DNA of 64,000 nucleotides from Pseudoselenomonas ruminis (GTDB taxonomy: Bacteria > Bacillota > Negativicutes > Selenomonadales > Selenomonadaceae), in assembly GCF_008271295.1 (NCBI RefSeq), contig NZ_VTOY01000005.1:62001-126000 (forward strand), read 5' to 3'. The position numbers were made by a program, and so were the translations under genes. Under the pieces are notes generated by a model. It was not told where the DNA came from and ran no database searches. It saw nothing but the letters and a program-made list of their open reading frames with translations. This document shows positions 18,602 to 24,933 of this stretch, one piece after another. Position 1 is the stretch's first letter. Each line of letters opens with the position of its first letter.

Positions 18602-19287
18602 TATTTTTTTTCCTTCTTCACGAGTTCCTGCACGGCCTCCGGCGAGATATTGCCAGCTGGATTTTCCGGCGGATTCTTATGGCTGAGCCGTTTGGGCATA
18701 ACCGCACCCGCTGTCAGCATATACTGCAGGGCCGATTCACTGCTGATATCGAGATAGACAACATCTTTTTTGAGCACAAAGAGATTCGTCCCCGACGTCA
18801 TATTGAGACTCCACGGAACGAAAACGCAGACATAATCATCGCCCAGCTGCTCCTTGAGCATCGGCGGCACATCAGCCATGATGAAGCCAAGTGCCTTGGA
18901 CTGATGATAGGGCACCAGCACAACATGGTCAAACATGTTATTTGACTCAAACACCGCCGTGGAAAGATGTTTGACGCTGTTGTAGATAAACTTGACGACC
19001 GGAATCTTGCCGAGCAGCTTCTCCCCTAAGTGAATCAGCCGCCGGGTCGCCCAATAGGACGACGCCCAGCCCGTCAGATAAATGAACGCCAGCAGCGTGA
19101 TAATCCCCATGCCGGGGAAATAAAACGGCAGATGTTTGCCGAGAACGCCCTCGGTAAAATGCAGCGTCTCCTCGATGACGAAAAAAGTAATCGCCACCGG
19201 AACCAGCAGGATAAGGCCATTGATAAAGCGCCGCGAAACCCTGCCGGAAATGCTGCTGTTGTTTTTCTTTCCTTCGTTCTCACTCAT
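18601..19287 (-). CDS. DUF502 family membrane protein
   Basis: A 228-residue protein of the DUF502 family. A basic N terminus is followed by two transmembrane segments ([20 protein letters not shown] and [21 protein letters not shown]). A conserved soluble part contains [15 protein letters not shown] and [16 protein letters not shown]. The family is widespread and its function is unknown. Its start codon overlaps the stop of the upstream ybeY-era gene (ATGA, 19284-19287), and recO begins at its stop, so all three are translationally linked. Confidence 0.88.
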   Translation of the reverse strand: MSENEGKKNNSSISGRVSRRFINGLILLVPVAITFFVIEETLHFTEGVLGKHLPFYFPGMGIITLLAFIYLTGWASSYWATRRLIHLGEKLLGKIPVVKFIYNSVKHLSTAVFESNNMFDHVVLVPYHQSKALGFIMADVPPMLKEQLGDDYVCVFVPWSLNMTSGTNLFVLKKDVVYLDISSESALQYMLTAGAVMPKRLSHKNPPENPAGNISPEAVQELVKKEKK

Positions 19288-20699
19288 CGCTCGTCACCAA
19301 ATCCAAAATTACGCAAAATCCCGTCGCGATCGCGCCAATCTTTGCGCACCTTGACCCAAAGGTCCAGGAACACCCGCGAGCCCAAGAGATTCTGGATATC
19401 CGTACGCGCCAGCGCGCCGATTTCCCGCAGCATCGAACCCTTGGCACCAATGATGATGCCCTTCTGCGAATCGCGCTCGACGTAAATCGTTGCCCGGATA
19501 TAGACATCATCATTCGGACGCGTCGTCATCTCGTCTACATCGACGGCAATCGCATGCGGAATCTCGTCGCGCGTCAGATGAAGGGCCTTCTCACGAACCA
19601 ATTCGGCCACAATCAATCGCTCCGGCTGGTCCGTAATCATATCCTCCGGATAGTATTGCGGGCCTTCCGGCAGATAGCTCTTGACCTCATCGAGCAGGCC
19701 GTCGAGATTCATTTTTTCCCGTGCCGAGATGGGCACGACACCGGCAAACGAATACTTGCTGGTATAATGCGCAATAATCGGCAGTGCCTTTTCGCGTTCA
19801 ATCAAATCGATTTTATTGACGACGAGGATAACCGGCCGCTTTGTCGCCTGCAAGCGCTCCAGAATATACATCTCGCCCGGGCCAAGTTTCTGCGTGGCAT
19901 CGACTACAAACAGAATGGCATCGACTTCCTTTAACGTTCCTTCGGCAGCCTTTACCATATACTCACCGAGCTTGTGCTTCGGTTTGTGAATCCCCGGCGT
20001 GTCGAGAAACACAATCTGCGCATCCGGTTCCGTCAGCACGCACATGATGCGGTTGCGCGTCGTCTGCGGCTTATCACTCATGATGGCGATTTTCTGGCCG
20101 ATAAGCGTATTAACCAGCGTGGATTTCCCCACATTCGGACGGCCGATTACCGCTATAAAACCGGATTTATGTTTTGCTTTTTTGTCCGCTTCCGGCTGCT
20201 GGGGCTCCGCTTTCGGCGCCTTTTTCTCCTTCGCATCATCGCGAGAGATACCAAGCTGCTCCATAACATAGCGCTGCTCTTCTTCCATCTCGATGCGGTC
20301 AGCTTCTTCCATATGGTCATACCCCAACAGATGAAGCATACCATGAACCGTCAAAAAGGCCATTTCACGGCGGACACTATGACCGAAGTCTGCCGCCTGT
20401 TCCTCAGCTCGTTCCACCGAAATGACTAAATCGCCCAATACATCCACTTCCGGCTCGCCTTCGATTTCCGGCTCCTCACTCTCGTTGAGGGCAAAGGACA
20501 ACACGTCGGTCGGGCGGTCGATGCCGCGATACTGCTTGTTGAGCGTGTGAATATATTCGTTGTTGGTCAACGTGACACTGACCTCACCATTGGCCACATC
20601 GTACAGCTCGCCCACCTTTTCGGCAGCAGCCTTGACGTTGTCGATATATTCCTGCGGAAACGTGAGCTCCTCAGGATAATTGCTGATGATTACTTCCAT
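19284..20699 (-). CDS. YbeY-Era fusion: endoribonuclease fused to ribosome-assembly GTPase
   Basis: One 471-residue frame carries two normally separate proteins. Residues 1-150 are YbeY, a metal-dependent RNase in 16S rRNA maturation: [13 protein letters not shown], then zinc ligands H119, H123 and H129 in [11 protein letters not shown]. Residues 152-178 are a Lys/Ala/Pro/Glu-rich linker. Residues 180-471 are Era: Walker A GRPNVGKS (186-193), DTPG (233-236), NKID (295-298), and a C-terminal KH domain with GAKG (418-421). Both halves look complete with all key residues, and there is no stop or frameshift at the join. In most Firmicutes dgkA and cdd lie between the two genes; here they are absent. 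An independently initiated Era cannot be excluded but no ribosome site is obvious in the linker. Confidence 0.93.
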   Translation of the reverse strand: MEVIISNYPEELTFPQEYIDNVKAAAEKVGELYDVANGEVSVTLTNNEYIHTLNKQYRGIDRPTDVLSFALNESEEPEIEGEPEVDVLGDLVISVERAEEQAADFGHSVRREMAFLTVHGMLHLLGYDHMEEADRIEMEEEQRYVMEQLGISRDDAKEKKAPKAEPQQPEADKKAKHKSGFIAVIGRPNVGKSTLVNTLIGQKIAIMSDKPQTTRNRIMCVLTEPDAQIVFLDTPGIHKPKHKLGEYMVKAAEGTLKEVDAILFVVDATQKLGPGEMYILERLQATKRPVILVVNKIDLIEREKALPIIAHYTSKYSFAGVVPISAREKMNLDGLLDEVKSYLPEGPQYYPEDMITDQPERLIVAELVREKALHLTRDEIPHAIAVDVDEMTTRPNDDVYIRATIYVERDSQKGIIIGAKGSMLREIGALARTDIQNLLGSRVFLDLWVKVRKDWRDRDGILRNFGFGDER

Positions 20700-20702
20700 T
20701 CC

Positions 20703-21713
20703 TTATGCCTTTCCCTGTCTCTCTGCCTCAGCCTTTGCCTTGGCCTTTTTCTTCTTGGCTTCCCAATCGCCATACGCTTCTACGATGCGCGTAACCACTT
20801 CATGACGGATGACATCCATCGGCGCCATTCGCACGATGCCGATGCCCTTTACGCCCTTCAAGACTTCCGACGCCTCGCGAAGTCCCGAGGTAACGCCGCG
20901 CGGCAAGTCAACCTGTCCCAAATCGCCCGTAACCACCATGCGCGAGCCAAAGCCAAGACGCGTCAAAAACATTTTCATCTGTTTGTCCGTCGTGTTCTGC
21001 GCCTCATCGAGAATGATAAACGCATCTTCTAAGGTACGGCCGCGCATGTACGCCAGCGGGGCAATCTCAATGATTCCCTTGGCCATAAACTTCTGATAGG
21101 TATCCTGCCCTAAAATATCCTGCAGCGCATCATAAAGCGGCCGCAGATACGGGTCGACTTTATCCTGCAAATCGCCCGGCAAAAAGCCCAAACGCTCGCC
21201 AGCCTCGACGGCAGGACGCGTCAGGATAATCTTATTTACTTCCTTATTGCGCAAAGCGGCCACCGCCATAACAACTGCCAGATACGTCTTACCCGTACCA
21301 GCTGGGCCAATGCCAAAGGTTATGGAATTGCGGCGAATCGTATCGAGATAAAGCCGCTGTCCGAGCGTCTTCGGCCGCACGTGACGGCCGCGCGACGTCA
21401 CAAGGATCGTATCGCCAAACAAAGTGTGCAGAGCCTCGCCCTTGCCGCCTTTGACAAGGCCGATACCGTAACGCACTTCATGCATCGTAATCGTCGTGCC
21501 CTGACGGTAGAGATACTGCAATTCTTCTAACACTTTCGCCGCCGGCTCCACCATGCAGGCCTCACCGAGTATCTCGATGCGGTCGCCACGGCTTATGAAC
21601 TGACAGTCAAAATTATCCCGCATCGCCTGCAGGAACTCATCCCGTTCCCCCAATAGGGAATAAGCCTCTTTATGATCTTGGAAAACAATCTGCTTTTCTA
21701 ATGCCTGCTGCAA
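20703..21713 (-). CDS. phoH: PhoH-like ATPase
   Basis: A 336-residue PhoH family protein. An N-terminal KH-like nucleic-acid-binding region (about residues 10-80) precedes the P-loop ATPase core. The core has Walker A GPAGTGKT (136-143), the RPAVEAGERLGFLPGD segment, and Walker B AFIILDEAQNTT. A Lys/Ala-rich tail ends the protein. PhoH proteins are linked by context to RNA metabolism and ribosome maturation. The gene lies 3 bp upstream of ybeY-era, a conserved pairing. A TTG start at 21713 is used; an AGG-containing site precedes it. Confidence 0.93.
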   Translation of the reverse strand: MQQALEKQIVFQDHKEAYSLLGERDEFLQAMRDNFDCQFISRGDRIEILGEACMVEPAAKVLEELQYLYRQGTTITMHEVRYGIGLVKGGKGEALHTLFGDTILVTSRGRHVRPKTLGQRLYLDTIRRNSITFGIGPAGTGKTYLAVVMAVAALRNKEVNKIILTRPAVEAGERLGFLPGDLQDKVDPYLRPLYDALQDILGQDTYQKFMAKGIIEIAPLAYMRGRTLEDAFIILDEAQNTTDKQMKMFLTRLGFGSRMVVTGDLGQVDLPRGVTSGLREASEVLKGVKGIGIVRMAPMDVIRHEVVTRIVEAYGDWEAKKKKAKAKAEAERQGKA

Positions 21714-21804
21714 AGAACCTGTTCACCTGCTTTTTCTTATTGAAATAAAAAAACATACATAGTCCCATTGTACCACATATCAGGCCCGCGTCAAAAACTT
21801 ATAC

Positions 21805-21832
21805 AAAAAATGCCCTCCTTGTTAGGAAGGCA
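21805..21832 (-). terminator. Terminator of the antisense RNA
   Basis: On the minus strand, TGCCTTCC/GGAGGGCA arms (21825-21832 and 21811-21818) are followed by six T. Just upstream a second 10-bp hairpin (21842-21851/21860-21869) followed by TTTTCACTTT may also stop transcription. Confidence 0.8.
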
Positions 21833-21899
21833 AAGTGAAAAGCCGTGAGGGTAACCACTCCCTCACGGCCTATACAATTTCTTTCCACGATTTGAAATC
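21805..21899 (-). ncRNA. Candidate antisense RNA (type I antitoxin)
   Basis: A minus-strand transcript of about 65-95 nt is predicted. Its promoter has TTGACG (21929-21934) and TATACT (21906-21911) 17 nt apart, so it starts near 21899. It runs through two hairpins and ends in a T run at 21805. No reading frame with a ribosome site is visible. Its 5' part (complement of 21874-21893) can pair with 21992-22011 in the divergent mRNA. That covers 20 nt with a single G-U wobble, over the translation start of the small hydrophobic peptide. Layout and size match antitoxin RNAs of Fst/par-type modules, though there the two RNAs converge rather than diverge. Confidence 0.7.
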
Positions 21900-22011
21900 A
21901 CCTAAAGTATATCATGTATTGCTCATACCGTCAATACATGATATACTCATCTCGCCGTACCTCTATGCCTTAGCGCACAGAGGAGGTGATTACAATTTCT
22001 TTTCACGATTT
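21874..22011. repeat. Direct repeat pair giving toxin-antitoxin RNA complementarity
   Basis: A 20-nt sequence at 21874-21893 recurs at 21992-22011 in the same orientation with one C/T difference at position 12. Because the first copy is transcribed from the opposite strand, the repeat makes the two divergent RNAs complementary. Confidence 0.92.
21906..21947. promoter_or_regulatory. Divergent promoters within a 16-bp perfect inverted repeat
   Basis: Arms 21906-21921 and 21932-21947 are perfect reverse complements around a 10-nt centre. Each arm supplies a -10 TATACT outward and part of the -35 of the opposite promoter. Minus strand: TTGACG-17 nt-TATACT. Plus strand: TTGCTC (21919-21924)-17 nt-TATACT (21942-21947). 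The -35 of the antisense promoter is better, which would favour antitoxin RNA. Confidence 0.88.
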
Positions 22012-22078
22012 TTTCCTATCTGTCATGGCGGGTATAGTAGCGCACTATATTTGCAAGTGGTGGGACGATAGGAGGTAA
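21986..22078 (+). CDS. Small hydrophobic peptide, candidate type I toxin
   Basis: A 27-30 residue peptide missed by normal gene calling. It has a short polar start (SFHD), a hydrophobic membrane span (FFLSVMAGIVAHYIC) and a charged aromatic tail (KWWDDRR). Fst-type toxins have the same plan of one helix plus a charged tail. A 10-nt perfect anti-16S match (AGGAGGTGAT) sits at 21981-21990. The GTG at 21986 overlaps that site; the in-frame ATT at 21995 is ideally spaced and may be the true start. CCTCT at 21960-21964 could pair with AGAGG at 21979-21983 and mask the site. The antisense RNA would cover the start. The toxin role is inferred from layout. Confidence 0.65.
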   Translation: MITISFHDFFLSVMAGIVAHYICKWWDDRR

Positions 22079-22082
22079 AACC

Positions 22083-22121
22083 ATGCCAGTACGGCACGCC
22101 CACGAGGAAACAGAGGTCTAA
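22083..22121 (+). CDS. 12-residue ORF downstream of the candidate toxin
   Basis: ATG at 22083 follows AGGAGG (22070-22075 region) at 7 nt, a very good site that overlaps the toxin stop. The frame encodes MPVRHAHEETEV and stops at 22121. It ends before the shared terminator. I recognise no family; it could be a real micropeptide, or the ribosome site could serve mRNA stability. Confidence 0.35.
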   Translation: MPVRHAHEETEV

Positions 22122-22141
22122 CCAGCCTGCTGTCCTAAACG

Positions 22142-22174
22142 GCCTGACTTTCTTCGGGAAGTCGGGCTTTTTTT
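22142..22174 (+). terminator. Terminator of the candidate toxin mRNA
   Basis: GCCTGACTT (22142-22150) pairs with AAGTCGGGC (22159-22167) around a TTCG-containing loop and is followed by seven T. From here to 22301 I see no feature. Confidence 0.9.
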
Positions 22175-22301
22175 CATGTTTTTCATCACCCGCAACCTTC
22201 TTTCATCTGTTTTCCCCGATGCTATTATGACTCGACCAGTCAAATTCCTCTCCTCACCTCAAAAACTTAGGCTATGTAGTTAACTTTATATTTCATATGA
22301 G

Positions 22302-22330
22302 TTGACTGTTAACCAATACAGTTTTATAAT
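22302..22330 (+). promoter_or_regulatory. bioB promoter with possible BirA operator
   Basis: TTGACT (22302-22307) and TATAAT (22325-22330) with a 17-nt spacer. TGTTAACC at 22307-22314 in the spacer and TTTACA just after the -10 box resemble the two half-sites of Firmicute BirA operators (TTAACC and GGTTAA types). Biotin control is therefore plausible; the right half is imperfect. Confidence 0.6.
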
Positions 22331-22368
22331 GTTTACAATAAACTGTTATTTTTGTGAGGGCTGTCGTT

Positions 22369-23376
22369 ATGAAAATTACTTCTATCAACAAACTTACTGA
22401 CAAGATCATCGCTGGGCTGCGCATCAAGCGCGGCGATGATTTATCGTATCTGCTCACTGCACCGCTTGCGGAATTGCAGGCTGGTGCCCGCCGTTTGCAG
22501 GACCATTTCTGTGGCAACCATATCGACCTTTGCACCATCATCAATGGCCGCAGCGGGCGCTGTGGCGAAAATTGCAAGTACTGTGCTCAGGCCGCCTGCC
22601 ATCATACGGGCATTGATGAATATCCGTTCCTGACCAAAGAGGAAATCATCAAAAATGCCAAAGCCAATCAGGATGCCGGTGCCAATCGCTTTGCGATTGT
22701 GACTTCGGGGCGCGCATTAGCCGGTCAGGATTTTGATAAAGCCATCGACACCTATAAAACAATGAACGAAACGCTATCCATTGACCTCTGTGCCTCGCAC
22801 GGCCTGCTGACCCGTGAGCAGTTCAAGCGCCTTCGCGCCGCCGGTGTCACGAGCTACCATCATAACATCGAGACCAGCCGCCGCTATTTCCCGCAAATCT
22901 GCACTTCCCATACCTACGACGACCGCATCAAGACCATCAAGATTGCCCAAGAAGAAGGTTTCTGCGTCTGCTCGGGCGGCATCATCGGCATGGGCGAAAC
23001 CTGGGAGGACCGCATTGATATGGCCATCAGCCTGCAAGAGCTCGGCATCGAATCCATCCCCATCAACGCCCTTATGGCTATTCCCGGCACTGGTCTTGCT
23101 AACCAGCCTGCACTGCCTGCCGAAGATATCCTGCGTACGATTGCGATTTTCCGTTTCGTGAATCCTACCGCCAATATCCGTCTGGCGGCAGGCCGCAAAC
23201 TCCTGCCGCAAAACGGCGCCACCGCCTTCCGCGCCGGTGCTTCCGCATCGATTACCGGCAATATGCTGACGACGTCCGGCACTACCATCAAAGAGGACAT
23301 GCAAATGCTTGCTGACCTCGGCCTTACCAACCAAAACGAAACCGCAGTAAACAGTGGCACCTGCGGGGCCCATTAA
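22369..23376 (+). CDS. bioB: Biotin synthase
   Basis: A 335-residue radical-SAM enzyme inserting sulphur into dethiobiotin, the last step of biotin synthesis. The 4Fe-4S ligands C65, C69 and C72 (CGENCKYC) are present. So are YHHNIETS, CSGGIIGMGE, and IRLAAGRK, whose Arg helps hold the 2Fe-2S cluster. I chose ATG 22369, with GAGGG 9 nt upstream, over an in-frame GTG at 22354. It stands alone here; no other bio gene is in the window. A single-gene biotin-responsive unit or reliance on dethiobiotin uptake are both possible. Confidence 0.96.
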   Translation: MKITSINKLTDKIIAGLRIKRGDDLSYLLTAPLAELQAGARRLQDHFCGNHIDLCTIINGRSGRCGENCKYCAQAACHHTGIDEYPFLTKEEIIKNAKANQDAGANRFAIVTSGRALAGQDFDKAIDTYKTMNETLSIDLCASHGLLTREQFKRLRAAGVTSYHHNIETSRRYFPQICTSHTYDDRIKTIKIAQEEGFCVCSGGIIGMGETWEDRIDMAISLQELGIESIPINALMAIPGTGLANQPALPAEDILRTIAIFRFVNPTANIRLAAGRKLLPQNGATAFRAGASASITGNMLTTSGTTIKEDMQMLADLGLTNQNETAVNSGTCGAH

Positions 23377-23413
23377 CAAAAAAGACGAACCTTTGCGGCT
23401 CGTCTTTTTTGTT
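23375..23413. terminator. Bidirectional terminator between bioB and the DUF2156 gene
   Basis: Fourteen-bp arms 23375-23388 and 23400-23413, with A and T runs on either side of GACGA/TCGTC, serve both convergent genes. Confidence 0.9.
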
Positions 23414-23415
23414 AT

Positions 23416-24324
23416 TTACGATAAACGCTTTGCGTTGAATTTTTCAATCATCTTGACCGGCTTATAGGATTCTTTCGCCTTGCGAAGTCCTTCATGCCCC
23501 ATATCTTCCTCGCGATTGATATAGGTCATTCCCTGCCAGCAATTTGCTACATACGCCTGATTGATTGCCGGATATGCCCCGCGGATATTCGGATCAGCTT
23601 TTTCCACATGGACCACTACCGAATCCGTATTTAGCTGTTCGCCAAACGTAAAGGCAATAATGCGTCCATCGAGACGAATCGCCCCGCCTTTTAATCCAAA
23701 GAAGGCGTAATCCGCAAACACTTCACGAATCGCCCGGCTTTCCCAGCCAATAAAGGGGTCATCGGGCTCATCCTGAATGCGGATATCGTACCAGCGCTGC
23801 AGTTCCTCCAAACAAGCGGGCAGGATTTCCTCCGTAATCGGCAGATACTCAGCCTGCGGATAGAGCTTATGAAACGCATTGAGATGATTTTTCTTGGAAT
23901 GAAGTTTGCGTCCCGAAAGGGTTATGAGCTTCTCTGCCAGATACACATAGTCAAAATTATCGCGGTCGGCTTCAATCGCAAATGACGCACCAGCGAAATT
24001 TTCCAAAACCTGCGCATAACTTTTCTCGATGCCGGTCATGACAAAGGGCTGTCCCTGCTGCGCAAAATAAGCCAGGAACTTTTCCGTAGCTTCCGCCATT
24101 TTTTCCTCAGGACCATAAGGCTGCAGCGCCATCAGCTGCCCCTCCCATTGACAGGTCATGTAGAGGACGCCGTCCTCTTCGCACCACTTTACCTGGTACG
24201 GTTCACGCCACATATAGAGATTTGTAAAAGTAAAATGGGAATTTTCGTAATAACGACTTTGAAAATACCGGTCAAGCAGCGGCTTGTCGGCTTTCGTCAA
24301 ATCATGAAATTCTATGACACTCAT
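23416..24324 (-). CDS. DUF2156 (MprF C-terminal-like) acyltransferase-fold protein
   Basis: A protein of about 302 residues related to the catalytic domain of phosphatidylglycerol lysyltransferases (DUF2156, GNAT-like fold). There is no membrane part. Typical stretches are HFTFTNLYMWR, DYVYLAEKLITLSGRKLHSKKNHLNAF, RLDGRIIAFTFGEQL, HVEKADPNIRGAYPAINQ and INREEDMGHEGLRKAKESY. Stand-alone members are common in Firmicutes and their substrate is unknown; lipid or aminoacyl transfer is only a family guess. AGGAGG abuts the ATG at 24324, so the true initiation codon is uncertain; GTG 24342 is an alternative. It is a single gene convergent with bioB. Confidence 0.85.
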   Translation of the reverse strand: MSVIEFHDLTKADKPLLDRYFQSRYYENSHFTFTNLYMWREPYQVKWCEEDGVLYMTCQWEGQLMALQPYGPEEKMAEATEKFLAYFAQQGQPFVMTGIEKSYAQVLENFAGASFAIEADRDNFDYVYLAEKLITLSGRKLHSKKNHLNAFHKLYPQAEYLPITEEILPACLEELQRWYDIRIQDEPDDPFIGWESRAIREVFADYAFFGLKGGAIRLDGRIIAFTFGEQLNTDSVVVHVEKADPNIRGAYPAINQAYVANCWQGMTYINREEDMGHEGLRKAKESYKPVKMIEKFNAKRLS

Positions 24325-24402
24325 CCTCCTGATGATAATCACTATCGTTAGTAGTATACCCTATCATTATAACAAATCCGTCAAGCGTCAACCGTAACTC
24401 GC

Positions 24403-24786
24403 TCACTGAAGCTTCATCATCTCTCGTCCCGCTTGTGCCTGCCGTACGACTTCCATGACATCAGCACCGCCAGCTGCAGCTACGGCGGCCATCACGGCAC
24501 CTTCCACCAGCGGGCAGTCTACCAATTTCACCTGGTCATCCTTGAGATTTTCCTGCACCAATTCCGCCGTCATGACGGCGCTTCCCATATCCATCAAAAC
24601 TACGGCACCATCGCGGCCGCAAACATCTTCGACAGCCATCATTATTTTTCCATAGCTGGTTCCCAGCATGCCATCATCCAATCCTCCAGCCGCTGCAATC
24701 TGTACATCCCTAGCCATCATCTCAGCCAGTTCCTTGACCCCTTCCGCCAACTTCTGACTATGGGACACGATTACAATACCAACCAA
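24403..24786 (-). CDS. dhaM: DhaM-type PTS EIIA (mannose-type fold)
   Basis: A 127-residue protein matching DhaM, which phosphorylates the ADP of the DhaL subunit of dihydroxyacetone kinase. The phospho-histidine lies in IVIVSHSQKLAEG (H9). Other hallmarks are GLDDGMLGTSYGKI, VVLMDMGSAVMTAEL and CPLVEGAVMAAVAAAGG. The TTG at 24786 has AGAGGTGA about 8 nt upstream, while the ATG at 24804 has no site, so TTG is preferred. No dhaK or dhaL is nearby; they must lie elsewhere or the protein acts on another partner. Confidence 0.87.
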   Translation of the reverse strand: MVGIVIVSHSQKLAEGVKELAEMMARDVQIAAAGGLDDGMLGTSYGKIMMAVEDVCGRDGAVVLMDMGSAVMTAELVQENLKDDQVKLVDCPLVEGAVMAAVAAAGGADVMEVVRQAQAGREMMKLQ

Positions 24787-24815
24787 CCCATTCACCTCTT
24801 TCATTGTTATTCAAA

Positions 24816-24839
24816 ATGCGGTCAGGGACCTGACCGCAT
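24816..24839 (-). other. Hairpin in the dhaM leader
   Basis: ATGCGGTCAG and CTGACCGCAT pair as a perfect 10-bp stem with a GTCC loop, followed on the minus strand by TTTG. It lies in the dhaM 5' region and could be a weak attenuator. Confidence 0.45.
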
Positions 24840-24885
24840 CGAACACTTTTATTATTGTAACATAAATTTTGACAATTGACGAGTC

Positions 24886-24919
24886 AAAAATGACCGGTCA
24901 AATGACCGGTCATTTTTTT
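24886..24919. terminator. Terminator after purL
   Basis: Two copies of the palindrome TGACCGGTCA in tandem form a hairpin flanked by an A run and a T run, 15 bp past the purL stop. Confidence 0.85.
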
Positions 24920-24933
24920 CGTAAGAGTAAGCG

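Noticed and set aside
21835-22071. 78-codon plus-strand frame across the toxin-antitoxin locus
   Set aside because: It runs through the antisense RNA terminator and the divergent promoter palindrome. It is in a different frame from the well-positioned ribosome site and encodes no coherent domain.
24886-24919. TGACCGGTCA palindromes as regulator binding sites
   Set aside because: The two copies form a hairpin with A and T runs right after the purL stop, so a terminator is the simpler reading.
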